From an uncultured Lentisphaeria bacterium (GTDB taxonomy: Bacteria; Verrucomicrobiota; Lentisphaeria; Victivallales; UBA1829), in NCBI GenBank assembly GCA_905197955.1, contig CAJKAR010000002.1, positions 1 through 64,000 of the forward strand: 64,000 bases of DNA, read 5' to 3'. The notes below the pieces were generated by a model that worked only from the letters and a program-made list of their open reading frames with translations, was not told the DNA's origin and did no database searches. Made by a program: the position numbers and the translations under genes. Position 1 is the stretch's first letter, and each line of letters opens with the position of its first letter. Positions 1 through 8,089 of the stretch are shown here, piece after piece.

Positions 1-60
1 GTCTCGCCGCTGGACCGCGACAAGGACACAGTCCTTGACCCGAGAAAAATGCTTGCGCAT
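1..60 (-). CDS. Possible partial CDS running off the window start
   Basis: On the minus strand an ATG at 60-58 opens 20 codons without a stop to the window edge (reading MRKHFSRVKDCVL and onward). It begins 10 bases after the stop of the 2H phosphoesterase-like gene, a spacing that would fit a further operon member. There is no clear Shine-Dalgarno; only a purine run (CGGAAAA) precedes the ATG. The same bases also form a hairpin (arms 44-52 and 57-65), so this may instead be the 3' end of the operon. Too short to assign. Confidence 0.25.
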   Translation of the reverse strand, partial: MRKHFSRVKDCVLVAVQRRD

Positions 61-70
61 TTTTCCGTAA

Positions 71-616
71 TCAGAGACGGGATCCCAATTCGATCTTATA
101 GATCAAATCGCATGTATCCGGACTCGGCAGGGAGTACAGGGATAACAAATCCAGGCGGAAAGGATGCCGCGGAGCCTGGAGCAGAAACAGTTCAAGCAAC
201 TCCTGCAGATCGCGCGGCGGCTTGCGCAGTTTCAAGGTGCAATGAGGATGAAATGGATAGGGAGATGGTTCAAAGCGTAAACCGCAATTCGAGACAATTT
301 CATGAGCTCGGAAAAAGGGCGTGTTGTCAATCAGGTTCAGAAAGTAGATGTCTGTGTTTTCGAACCGTTCGACATTCCCGAATTCCGCATAGAACGGTTC
401 GATCTGCGCCGCAGCTTTTTGCAGACATGCAGTAATGGTTTCGAAGCTCTGACCAGGGGAAAGAAAACCGGTTCCGCAGGAGCCTGTCAATGTGATTTCG
501 GCAGGCAGAAGAGAACGCTCTTCATCGAAACGCGCCCGCATGGCCCGAATCCATTCGGCCATCGGCGAGGGCACGTCGAGTACGATGTAAGTCGGATTGA
601 CCAGTTCTTTTCCCAC
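71..616 (-). CDS. 2'-5' RNA ligase-like (2H phosphoesterase superfamily) protein
   Basis: A 181-residue protein of the size and layout of LigT/ThpR-like 2H phosphoesterases. These act on 2',3'-cyclic phosphates or 2'-5' linkages through two HxT/S motifs. The second motif is present (HPHCTLKL, about residues 142-149). At the place where the first is expected the sequence reads AEITLTG, so the usual histidine is Glu (codon GAA). The protein may therefore be inactive, use another residue, or bind RNA only. It is the last complete gene of a minus-strand run after ymdB, nadC and ruvA, 17 bases below ruvA. The superfamily call rests on the second motif, the size and the 'YIVLDVPSP' opening strand. 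Confidence 0.62.
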   Translation of the reverse strand: MGKELVNPTYIVLDVPSPMAEWIRAMRARFDEERSLLPAEITLTGSCGTGFLSPGQSFETITACLQKAAAQIEPFYAEFGNVERFENTDIYFLNLIDNTPFFRAHEIVSNCGLRFEPSPYPFHPHCTLKLRKPPRDLQELLELFLLQAPRHPFRLDLLSLYSLPSPDTCDLIYKIELGSRL

Positions 617-633
617 AGCGGAACCTCTTTTGT

Positions 634-1248
634 TCAGCCCTTGTTGAGCGATTGCAGCGAGTGACGGATAATATTCTCAACCGACCGCTCTTTCTCCGGG
701 AGCGAATTTGCAACATCCACCACGCATTTCTGAATCTTGACTCTCTGAAAACCGAGTTTTTCCAGCGCCATGATGGCGTCTTCGGTATTCCGGTCAATCA
801 CAGCGGAAGAAGCTGCTCCGGCAGAGAATTCCGCGGAAGGATCCATTTCGCGGATCTTATCGCGGAGTTCGACAATCATTCGTTCTGCGGATTTCGGTCC
901 CACTCCGTTGATTTTTTTCAAGGATTTCACATCCGCCGAGAGAATCGCCTGGCAGAAGGAAGGAATGTTCATGCTGCTGAGAATGTTCAGGGCCGTTTTG
1001 GCTCCGATGCCGTTGACCATGTTGAGCAGATTGAAGATTTTGAGTTCACGCTTTGTAGCAAAACCGTAAAGACTCATGTCGTCTTCGCGCACGACAAGAA
1101 CGGTGTGAAGAGTGACTTCCTCACCGACCTTCGGGAGTTTGTCATAGGTGCAGATCGGAATGAAAACGCTGTAACCGACCCCGGCACACTCGACCAGAGC
1201 TTCCGTGAAGGAAGCCTCCGCAAGCGTTCCCCTGAGACGTGAAATCAT
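634..1248 (-). CDS. ruvA: Holliday junction branch migration protein RuvA
   Basis: A 204-residue protein, the normal RuvA length. The N-terminal OB-fold starts MISRLRGTLAEA and continues through VGYSVFIP. It is followed by the two helix-hairpin-helix DNA-binding motifs (FNLLNMVNGIGAKTALNIL and LKKINGVGPKSAERMIVEL, about residues 68-140) and the C-terminal domain III that contacts RuvB (EDAIMALEKLGFQ onward). RuvA binds four-way junctions as a tetramer and loads the RuvB motor for branch migration in recombination and repair. ruvB and ruvC are not in the window. The gene sits 4 bases after nadC in an operon led by ymdB. Confidence 0.95.
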   Translation of the reverse strand: MISRLRGTLAEASFTEALVECAGVGYSVFIPICTYDKLPKVGEEVTLHTVLVVREDDMSLYGFATKRELKIFNLLNMVNGIGAKTALNILSSMNIPSFCQAILSADVKSLKKINGVGPKSAERMIVELRDKIREMDPSAEFSAGAASSAVIDRNTEDAIMALEKLGFQRVKIQKCVVDVANSLPEKERSVENIIRHSLQSLNKG

Positions 1249-1252
1249 GATG

Positions 1253-2125
1253 TCAGCTCCGTTTTGAAAGGATATCCATGGAAATGTCGGCGGACTTGAC
1301 GGAATGGGTCAGAGCTCCGACGGAAATGAAATCGACTCCCGTCTCTGCCACTTCCGGAATCCGTGGCAGAGTCATATTGCCGCTTGCCTCCAGTTTTGCC
1401 CGGTGCGCGGTGATGCGGACCGCCTCGGCCATATCCGCTGTGGACATATTGTCGAGCAGAATGTATTCCGCTTTGGATTCCAGCGCTTCAGGCAGTTCCG
1501 CCAGAGAATCGATTTCGACTTCCACCTCCAGGTCGGGATACTGTTTGCGGGCGCGTTCGACGGAGCGGAGGATTCCGCCGGTACCGCCGAGTCCGGCCAG
1601 TTCGCGATGATTATCCTTGATCATGATCCGGTCGAACAATCCGATTCTGTGGTTCTGTGCGCCGCCGACTGCAACGGCATATTTTTCCAGATTTCTCCAG
1701 CCGGGCGTGGTTTTACGGGTGTCGAGAATGACGCTTTTATCGCCTGCCGCCTCCTGGTAGCGATGAGCCGCTGTGGCACTTCCGCTGAGGCGCTGCATGA
1801 AGTTCAGCGCAGTGCGTTCTCCGGTGAGAAGGGAACGCGCTTTGCCGGAAACCTTCGCCATGATGGTTCCTTTTTTACAAAAATCACCTTCTTTGACAAG
1901 GTTTTCCCAGACGATGGAGGGATCGACTGTCTTCATCAGTCGTTCTGCAACATTGAGACCGCAGCAGATGCAGTCTTCTTTTGCAAGGAAGACGGCATCA
2001 ACGATGAGGGAGTCGTCGATGACCGAATTCGTCGTTGTATCCCCTCTGTCACCGAGGTCTTCTTCGAGCGCCATTTGAATGAGTGCATCCACTCTGTTCC
2101 AGTCGATTTCAGGTATCCTGTTCAT
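1253..2125 (-). CDS. nadC: Nicotinate-nucleotide pyrophosphorylase (quinolinate phosphoribosyltransferase)
   Basis: A 290-residue protein matching NadC over its length. It has the N-terminal alpha/beta domain (MNRIPEIDWNRVDALI), the signature EEDLGDRGDTTT, the substrate-binding stretch LLTGERTALNFMQRLSG, ILDTRKTTPGWR, and H-R-I-G-L-F-D with IMIKDNH. It makes nicotinate mononucleotide from quinolinate and PRPP in NAD synthesis. The reading frame stays open further upstream, but that part lies inside ymdB and reads as nonsense. The ATG at 2125 overlaps the ymdB stop (ATGA, 4 bases), which indicates translational coupling. nadA and nadB are not seen here. Confidence 0.95.
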   Translation of the reverse strand: MNRIPEIDWNRVDALIQMALEEDLGDRGDTTTNSVIDDSLIVDAVFLAKEDCICCGLNVAERLMKTVDPSIVWENLVKEGDFCKKGTIMAKVSGKARSLLTGERTALNFMQRLSGSATAAHRYQEAAGDKSVILDTRKTTPGWRNLEKYAVAVGGAQNHRIGLFDRIMIKDNHRELAGLGGTGGILRSVERARKQYPDLEVEVEIDSLAELPEALESKAEYILLDNMSTADMAEAVRITAHRAKLEASGNMTLPRIPEVAETGVDFISVGALTHSVKSADISMDILSKRS

Positions 2126-2931
2126 TTTCCTGCATCCCCGTTGTACATTCTTGAGATTGGTTTGATGGAAACGGCTCTTCCAGTGGCGAGTTCGTAGGAG
2201 ACGACGGCGCCGTCGAGCCGGATGTTCTGTTCGCAGACCGGAAGCCGCTGAGGCATTCCCGTTCGGAATTTCCGGACGACGGCTTCTGTGTCGCGTCCGA
2301 GGATGGAGTTGTTTGCTCCAACCATTCCGGCATCGGTCAGGAACGCGGTTCCGCCGGGAAGAATGCGCGCGTCGTTTGTCTGCACATGGGTGTGCGTGCC
2401 GATGACCGCTGTGACTTTGCCTGCCAGCATCCATGCGAGCGCTGCCTTTTCGCTTGTGGCTTCGGCGTGAATATCGATCACGATGCATTTACAGGTGACA
2501 GGGATCTGTTTCAGGATCGTTTCCGCCGTTTCAAACGGGCAGTAGGCGGATTCCTTCATGAAGACTTTGCCGAGAAGAGATATCACCGCAATCTCTCCGC
2601 CTGCGGGGTTCCGAAAGCGTTTCCAGCCGATTCCCGGCTGAAGATTCGAATAGTTCGCCGGACGGACCAGATTCGGAATATCGCGGATTTCCGATTCGAA
2701 CGTTTTCTGATCCCAGGTGTGATCGCCGGAAGTGAATACATCGGCGGAAGGCATTTCCTTGAGACAAGCCGCTGTCATTCCGGATCCGTTTGCGCAGTTT
2801 TCCGCGTTGACAATGACAAACGACGCGTTGAATTCGCGTTTCAAATCCGGGACCAGATCCCGGACTGCATTTCGTCCACCTTTTCCGACCACATCGCCGA
2901 TAAACAGAAAATTCAATACTGCACCGCTCAT
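2122..2931 (-). CDS. ymdB: YmdB-family metallophosphoesterase (2',3'-cyclic-nucleotide 2'-phosphodiesterase)
   Basis: A 269-residue protein of the TIGR00282/YmdB family. It has the metallophosphoesterase signature FIGDVVGKGGR at the N-terminus, NAENCANGSG, the metal ligands of TSGDHTWD, the IDIHAEATSEK block, and IGTHTHVQTNDARILPGGT followed by a TDAGM segment. YmdB enzymes hydrolyse 2',3'-cyclic nucleotides and in Bacillus influence RNA turnover and biofilm decisions. It leads the minus-strand operon with nadC, ruvA and a 2H phosphoesterase-like gene. A purine-rich site (AGGGAAAG) precedes the ATG. Confidence 0.93.
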   Translation of the reverse strand: MSGAVLNFLFIGDVVGKGGRNAVRDLVPDLKREFNASFVIVNAENCANGSGMTAACLKEMPSADVFTSGDHTWDQKTFESEIRDIPNLVRPANYSNLQPGIGWKRFRNPAGGEIAVISLLGKVFMKESAYCPFETAETILKQIPVTCKCIVIDIHAEATSEKAALAWMLAGKVTAVIGTHTHVQTNDARILPGGTAFLTDAGMVGANNSILGRDTEAVVRKFRTGMPQRLPVCEQNIRLDGAVVSYELATGRAVSIKPISRMYNGDAGK

Positions 2932-2966
2932 TTTTCTTTCCCTGGAAGTTGATTTCTTTCCTTATC

Positions 2967-2995
2967 AATATAATCTGCGATTGTCTCTTCTTCAA
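2967..2995 (-). promoter_or_regulatory. Promoter of the ymdB-nadC-ruvA operon
   Basis: Read on the minus strand: -35 TTGAAG (2995-2990), a 17-base spacer and -10 TATATT (2972-2967), 36 bases before the ymdB ATG. Sigma-70 type. It is divergent from the locus A promoter at 3106. Confidence 0.7.
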
Positions 2996-3105
2996 CCCGA
3001 AAACTGTTTTTCTCTGGACTTCTCCGCGCTGGGGCTTCCTGTACAGCGGGAAATCACTGTGGGGGTGAATAAATAAAAAAAATGATTTTTTTTATGGAAA
3101 AGGTG

Positions 3106-3134
3106 TTGACTAAGTCACGAAAATGTTGTATAAT
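3106..3134 (+). promoter_or_regulatory. Locus A promoter with palindrome on the -35 box
   Basis: -35 TTGACT (3106-3111), a 17-base spacer and -10 TATAAT (3129-3134): a near-consensus sigma-70 promoter, 26 bases before the regulator start. The perfect 11-base palindrome TGACTAAGTCA (3107-3117) covers the -35 box, so a protein bound there would block RNA polymerase. I infer it is the operator of the GntR-type regulator encoded just downstream. Confidence 0.8.
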
Positions 3135-3160
3135 GAAGAAAGAATGAGGAGAAACGATTC

Positions 3161-4540
3161 TTGGAGAATAAATACACACAGGTAAGGAATTATGTGCTTG
3201 GCCTTCTGGAACGCGGGAAGCTGACGGGGGAAGGAAAACTGCCGGGGGCACGGGAACTGGCCTCTCAGCTAGGGATCTCGCTTCTGACCGTGCAGAACGC
3301 GTTGGAGACGCTGGTGAATGAGGGAGTTCTGCGCGTGATTCCGCGACAGGGGACGTTTGCTGATCCTGCATGGGAAAGTCGGATTCTCCAGAGCAACGTC
3401 AGTTTTTATATGCCGGAGAAACATCTTCCGTGGAGTTTTCTATTTCGGGAAATTGTGGCGGAGCGCCTGCCTCAGCTTCATCTGACTCATCGCATGCGGA
3501 ACGGGATTTTTGAGATTCGTCCGACGCTTGACGTTCAGATCCGTCACAAGGCGTATCTTGATGCGGAACCGTTTTTCCGGAAATGCTGTTCGAATCCGGA
3601 TGAATTTTTCGATATTCCGCTCGAAGCGTTTTATTACGGGAAAAAGCTGGCCGGTATTCCGCTGCTGTTTTCGCCGCGTGTTTTGTTTGTTAATTTGAAA
3701 ATGCTGGAACAGGCAGGATGTCCGGTACCGGAACCTGATTGGATGTGGGAGGATTTTCTGGAGTGTATCCGGATCCTTCTGAAGACCTTTGCTCCGGAAT
3801 GTGTGTTTCATTGGAGTCCTGCGTATTTCCTCTGGATGAATTTTGTACTGAGAGCCGGAGGCGCGCTGATTGATCCGTCGGCTCCTGATCCGGTTCTGAT
3901 TGATTCTGAAAAGACGCGTCTCGGTTTGCAGCTCTTCCGGGATTTGAGGCGTCTTCTGGAGAAGAACGGCTCTTACCATCCCCAGGGAATTTATGCGTTT
4001 GAACATGGGAAACTTGCATTTATGGTGGATGCACGTCAGGCGGTCGGTCGCCTTCTCAAGACAGGAATGAACGGCTGGACTACGCTTCCGCTTCCTCACA
4101 TTTCCGGCGGGTGCGATACGACTATTCAGGCAACGGAACTTCTCTGCATTCGAAAGGAATGTGTCAATCTGGATACGGCGGAACAGCTCGTGAATCTGCT
4201 CCTTTCCGAAGAGTTTCAGGATCATATTGCAGATCTCGGCTATGGCATTCCGCTCCGGAAATCTTCCGCGGAGCGTTCCCTCGCGACCACTCTGCCGGGG
4301 AATGATCTTTTCCGTGCGGAACTCAAAAACATGTGTTCCCGTTATTATCTTGATTCCGAGGAACTTGCGGCTCTTGTTTCAACGGGAATCGGAGAACTGC
4401 TTACCGGGAATCAGGATATCGAGCAGGGAACTGCGGAACTCGCGGATTTGGTCCGTTCCTATTTCCGTATCCAGCGGAAAACGGCGCTTGCTGAACAAAT
4501 TACAGAAGAAAGAGTTTCTATCTATGAAAGAGGTGCATGA
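3161..4540 (+). CDS. GntR-type HTH regulator fused to an ABC-type sugar-binding-protein domain
   Basis: A 459-residue protein starting at TTG, chosen because AGGAG (3147-3151) lies 9 bases upstream and the frame matches the HTH fold. Residues about 1-70 form a GntR winged HTH (EGKLPGARELASQLGISLLT, then LVNEGVLRVIPRQGTF). Residues about 75-400 look like a family-1 extracellular solute-binding domain (YYGKKLAGIPLLF, VLFVNLKMLEQAGCPVPEPD, WMWEDFLECI). There is no signal peptide, so the binding domain acts in the cytoplasm as a sugar sensor. It abuts the pseudopilin gene and heads a four-gene operon ending in a secreted beta-helix protein. A palindrome sits on its own promoter, which suggests autoregulation. 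The ligand cannot be told from sequence. Confidence 0.85.
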   Translation: MENKYTQVRNYVLGLLERGKLTGEGKLPGARELASQLGISLLTVQNALETLVNEGVLRVIPRQGTFADPAWESRILQSNVSFYMPEKHLPWSFLFREIVAERLPQLHLTHRMRNGIFEIRPTLDVQIRHKAYLDAEPFFRKCCSNPDEFFDIPLEAFYYGKKLAGIPLLFSPRVLFVNLKMLEQAGCPVPEPDWMWEDFLECIRILLKTFAPECVFHWSPAYFLWMNFVLRAGGALIDPSAPDPVLIDSEKTRLGLQLFRDLRRLLEKNGSYHPQGIYAFEHGKLAFMVDARQAVGRLLKTGMNGWTTLPLPHISGGCDTTIQATELLCIRKECVNLDTAEQLVNLLLSEEFQDHIADLGYGIPLRKSSAERSLATTLPGNDLFRAELKNMCSRYYLDSEELAALVSTGIGELLTGNQDIEQGTAELADLVRSYFRIQRKTALAEQITEERVSIYERGA

Positions 4541-5206
4541 ATGAAACGAATTTTTACATTAATAGAGCTTCTGGTTGTGATTGCTGTTATTGCAATTCTG
4601 GCATCCCTTCTTCTTCCTGCCTTGAATTCGGCAAGAGAGAAGGCTTCTAAAATTTCCTGTGCGGGGAATTTAAAGCAGATCGGACAGGCTTTCCTGATGT
4701 ATGCTCACGACAATGATGACAATTTTCCTCCGGATCGAGATTACGGTTCTCCGGAAAAATACTGGAGTCATCTCTCAAAAAAGAACGGATTTTTTACTCC
4801 TTATCTTGGAGAGCTGCCTGTCGCGTATTCGTTTGCGATCAACCGGTCCGCCAACAAATACCGCTGCCGTTCCTACCGCAATGACGATACCTCCATGTAT
4901 CTTTACGGATACAGTTCCCACTTTTTCAACACGTTTCTGATGGGAGGACCGGAGGTTCGGAAAATCAATCGGATCAAGAGTCCGTCCAAAGCCCTTCTTG
5001 TCGGTGAAGTTTCCAATGCCTACGGCCACATTTCCTATTACGATCCGCTGAATCCGGAGGGACAATCGACCATGGATCTCCGTCACTCGGGAATGAGTGC
5101 CAATACGCTCCATTGCGATGGACATATCGGTAATGCTACTTACGGATCTGTACCGTGGCGTCCCGCCGGATATAAAAATTTGTACTGGTATCCTAATCCA
5201 CAATAA
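4541..5206 (+). CDS. Type-IV-pilin-like DUF1559 pseudopilin (locus A)
   Basis: A 221-residue protein. A four-residue leader MKRI precedes FTLIELLVVIA, a hydrophobic helix with Glu at mature position 5, followed by LLPALNSARE, CAGNLKQIGQAFLMYAHDND and a C-terminal motif H-S-G-M-S-A-N-T-L-H-C-D-G-H. This is the DUF1559 / prepilin N-methylation layout common in Planctomycetes, Verrucomicrobia and Lentisphaerae. The residue before the Phe is Ile, not the Gly normally needed by prepilin peptidase. It starts at the base after the regulator stop, so the two are probably translationally coupled. Role unknown; a cell-surface or secretion-related function is inferred. Confidence 0.88.
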   Translation: MKRIFTLIELLVVIAVIAILASLLLPALNSAREKASKISCAGNLKQIGQAFLMYAHDNDDNFPPDRDYGSPEKYWSHLSKKNGFFTPYLGELPVAYSFAINRSANKYRCRSYRNDDTSMYLYGYSSHFFNTFLMGGPEVRKINRIKSPSKALLVGEVSNAYGHISYYDPLNPEGQSTMDLRHSGMSANTLHCDGHIGNATYGSVPWRPAGYKNLYWYPNPQ

Positions 5207-5225
5207 AAAATACAAGGAGTCTGCA

Positions 5226-5699
5226 ATGAAAAAAAATATTCTTGCCGCTTTTCTGTTTGCCGGTTTTATCGCATTGAATGCCGCTCCGCCTGCCGGACAA
5301 TGGAAATCCATGAACTGGAAAAACACTGTTGTGTCGTATGAAAAAGGAACATTGAATCTGGAGATCAAACAGGCGCAGAAGTTCCACGGCGGAGCCGTTC
5401 TGACGATTCTCAAGCCGGAGCCGGACAAAACATTTGTTTTTTCTGCCGAAGTAACATCCTTGGAAGCGGATATCGCGTATCTTTCCGTTAAACTCTATAA
5501 AGGGAAAAAGGAGATTCAGAGAATCAATTCACCGATGAATCCATCCGAAAAACCGGCGGTGCTTTCCGTAAAGTTTCAGACAAAAGATGCCGACCGGATC
5601 GAACTTCTGGTCCGGACTATTCAGATTCCGGATACAGTCGGTACAAAAGTCACCGTCCGGCAACTTGATCTGAAACTCGCCGAAGGAAACATGCGATGA
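5226..5699 (+). CDS. Small secreted protein of unknown function (locus A)
   Basis: 157 residues. The ATG at 5226 follows an AAGGAG site and gives a clear signal peptide (MKKNILAAFLFAGFIALNA, then APPAG). The mature part is short beta-rich sequence (VVSYEKGTLNLEIKQAQ, FVFSAEVTSLEADIAYLSVKLY), ending in KVTVRQLDLKLAEG. It resembles the jelly-roll style of carbohydrate-binding modules but carries no motif I can name. Its TGA overlaps the ATG of the beta-helix gene by 4 bases, so both are likely made together. Confidence 0.8.
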   Translation: MKKNILAAFLFAGFIALNAAPPAGQWKSMNWKNTVVSYEKGTLNLEIKQAQKFHGGAVLTILKPEPDKTFVFSAEVTSLEADIAYLSVKLYKGKKEIQRINSPMNPSEKPAVLSVKFQTKDADRIELLVRTIQIPDTVGTKVTVRQLDLKLAEGNMR

Positions 5700-8068
5700 G
5701 AGCTCTTTTGTCCTTTATTTTCATTTTTGCTTTTTGTCCGCTTCTTCTTGCAGAAATCCGGACAGAACCGCTTCCGGAATCCTGTGGACTGAGCCTGATT
5801 GCCTCTCCGGAAACGAAACGTGTTACGGTCCGTTTCCGCGAAACGGGTGTACTGCAATGGCGTGAGGGTTTTCCAATGACCAAACTGCCATATCTGTATC
5901 CCTCTTCGACGGGATCCGGCTGGAACAGCGGGCCTCTGAAACCCCTCCATGTTGATCCGAACGAGTGGAGAAGCATGATCGGCGAACTCCGGGAAGATAC
6001 GGAATACGAGCTGGAAGTGATGGAACAGCCTTCCGGAAAACGTACCAGTACAAAGTTCCGGACACCCTCCATGAAAATTACAGTCGGAGAGACGATTTAT
6101 CTTGATGAACTGCCGACGGGTGAGCCGATTGTCATCAACCGCCGGGGAAAGCCGGACCGCTGGATCCGCTATACCGTCCGCAACCCGCAATCCGTCATTA
6201 CCGATGAGGGGAAGGAGCGCTATGAACTGATTAAACTGAACCGGGCAAGATATATTCTTCTTGAGAATCTGACTCTGAAGGGCGGGACCTTTCAGTGTGT
6301 TACCGTTGAAAATAGTTCGCATATCCGGATTGTCAACTGCGACATCTCCGGCTTTTCCCGCGTGGATGGACAGAATCTCGACGGCGACGGAAAATTCTTT
6401 AAACATGCATGGGGAAAGAATCGTCCTCCCTGGGGCAATGCGGGCATCCATATCCGTCAGAGCGATCATATTCTAATTGAGCGGAATTACATTCATTCTC
6501 CCGCGTCGAGTGCGAACAGCTGGTTCTATTCGCACACTTGCGGGCCGATGGCTGTCTGCATCACGAATGCCGGAGGGAACATTGTGATCCGCTGGAACGA
6601 TTTCATCGGCAGTGATTCGCGGCGCTGGGACGACGCCGTCGGCGGCGGTGCCAACGGGTCCCCGACCGGCGGCTTCAACCGCAACGCCGATATTTACGGC
6701 AATATGTTCTTCTGTTCCAATGACGACGGAATCGAAATCGACGGCGGACAATCCAATATCCTCGTTCACCGGAACCGTTTTGAATGTAATCTGGCGGGAA
6801 TCAGCGCCGCACCATGTATTGTCGGCCCCTCGTATCTCTATCGGAACCTGATGATTCATCCCGGCGACGAGTTTCGCCATGTTTCTGCCGGAATCAAGAA
6901 TCTCTTCGGCGATCCGGGAACGGGAACAATTCATGCGTTCAATAATGTGACCTGGTCCATCGGCGGCGGACCGCCGGTTGCGAAAACGTGGCGGAACATC
7001 CGCTTTTACGCGATGAACAACATCATCGACGGCCACGATGCGATTGTCAATCTGCAATCGCCCTGCATCATGGATTACAATGTGCGATGGTATCCGGATG
7101 TTTCCTCGCTTGCGTTCCGCAAAAAGAGAGTAAAAGAGCTTGGTATTGAAGCACATGGACTTTTCGGTCAGCCGCTCTATCGCGATTTGGAAACGCAGGA
7201 TTACCGTCTGACGGAAACTTCTCCTGGACGGCGGCTCGGTGTGCGCATTCCGAATTTTATTGAATTTGGAAAACCGGATGCGGGGGCTTATCCGGTTCCG
7301 GAACTGCCGGATCTTCCGGAACGTCCTCTGCCGGTCTTGCTGGATCGTCAGCAGGTGATATTCGGGGAAAAACGCGAACCGATGACCGTGAAGGCAAAAG
7401 CGCAGAATGGATTTTCTTCCCCGTTTCACATCCGGATCAATGACGGTGTAGACTGGTTCCGTGTTTCTCCGAGCGAGGGAGTTCTCAATGCGGAAACCGT
7501 GTTTACCGTGATGCTCCATCCGGAAAAACTCCGAATGGCGAAGCGGTATTCGGGTGCGTTCCTGATCCGGTTCCCGAACGGGCTGAGCCGTCCGGTGACT
7601 GTGTATGCCGATCTGCGGAACGCTCCGGAACTGAAAGCGAAGGAAACGGCGGTCATTCGCGAGATTGCCGCAAAGGATCTGGAAAATGCCGGAGTCTACT
7701 CTGTGGAAGACAATGCGCTTCTTCTTGATAAACGGAATCCGGAATCAGGGCTCGTCTGGAAATTCGAGGTCCCGCGCGATGGCATTTACTATCTGTTTGG
7801 TCTCTGGCAGACGAGCGGAATTGAACGCAATCTGTTTGAATTCTCCGTGGACGGCGATAAAGCGGATGTTCATCGGAATCCGATGATGGGCGGCAACAAC
7901 AGCATCCGCAAGTGGCGCCATATCCGACGCGGAGTTCCCGGAAAAGACAAGTATTTTGAGCTGTTCCGATTGAAAAAAGGAGTCCATGAACTTCGGATTT
8001 CCCCGAAGCGCCCGATGCGTCTGGAACGGCTCGGCATTACGGATACTCCGGGGGTATATTTCCGCTGA
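5696..8068 (+). CDS. Secreted right-handed beta-helix protein (polysaccharide lyase/hydrolase-like)
   Basis: 790 residues with a signal peptide (MRALLSFIFIFAFCPLLLA). Residues about 20-120 resemble a small beta domain. About 120-520 form a parallel beta-helix of the pectate-lyase/NosD kind, seen as repeated strands such as ILLENLTLKGG, HIRIVNCDIS, HILIERNYIHS, NIVIRWNDF, ADIYGNMFFCSNDDGIEIDGG and ILVHRNRFE. The C-terminal part (about 530-790) has beta domains that may bind glycan or dock the protein at the surface. The NDDGIEIDGG loop is typical of the active face of such helices, but the substrate cannot be deduced. Last gene of locus A, it overlaps its upstream neighbour by 4 bases and converges on the J-domain gene. 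Confidence 0.85.
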   Translation: MRALLSFIFIFAFCPLLLAEIRTEPLPESCGLSLIASPETKRVTVRFRETGVLQWREGFPMTKLPYLYPSSTGSGWNSGPLKPLHVDPNEWRSMIGELREDTEYELEVMEQPSGKRTSTKFRTPSMKITVGETIYLDELPTGEPIVINRRGKPDRWIRYTVRNPQSVITDEGKERYELIKLNRARYILLENLTLKGGTFQCVTVENSSHIRIVNCDISGFSRVDGQNLDGDGKFFKHAWGKNRPPWGNAGIHIRQSDHILIERNYIHSPASSANSWFYSHTCGPMAVCITNAGGNIVIRWNDFIGSDSRRWDDAVGGGANGSPTGGFNRNADIYGNMFFCSNDDGIEIDGGQSNILVHRNRFECNLAGISAAPCIVGPSYLYRNLMIHPGDEFRHVSAGIKNLFGDPGTGTIHAFNNVTWSIGGGPPVAKTWRNIRFYAMNNIIDGHDAIVNLQSPCIMDYNVRWYPDVSSLAFRKKRVKELGIEAHGLFGQPLYRDLETQDYRLTETSPGRRLGVRIPNFIEFGKPDAGAYPVPELPDLPERPLPVLLDRQQVIFGEKREPMTVKAKAQNGFSSPFHIRINDGVDWFRVSPSEGVLNAETVFTVMLHPEKLRMAKRYSGAFLIRFPNGLSRPVTVYADLRNAPELKAKETAVIREIAAKDLENAGVYSVEDNALLLDKRNPESGLVWKFEVPRDGIYYLFGLWQTSGIERNLFEFSVDGDKADVHRNPMMGGNNSIRKWRHIRRGVPGKDKYFELFRLKKGVHELRISPKRPMRLERLGITDTPGVYFR

Positions 8069-8089
8069 ACCGCAGAGAACAGGAAAGGA

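Noticed and set aside
21..65. Two small hairpins near the window start as a terminator
   Set aside because: The second has its T run inside the stem and the bases may start another gene; too little sequence to decide.
2126..2488. N-terminal extension of NadC
   Set aside because: Lies wholly within ymdB in another frame and reads as Arg/His-rich shadow sequence.
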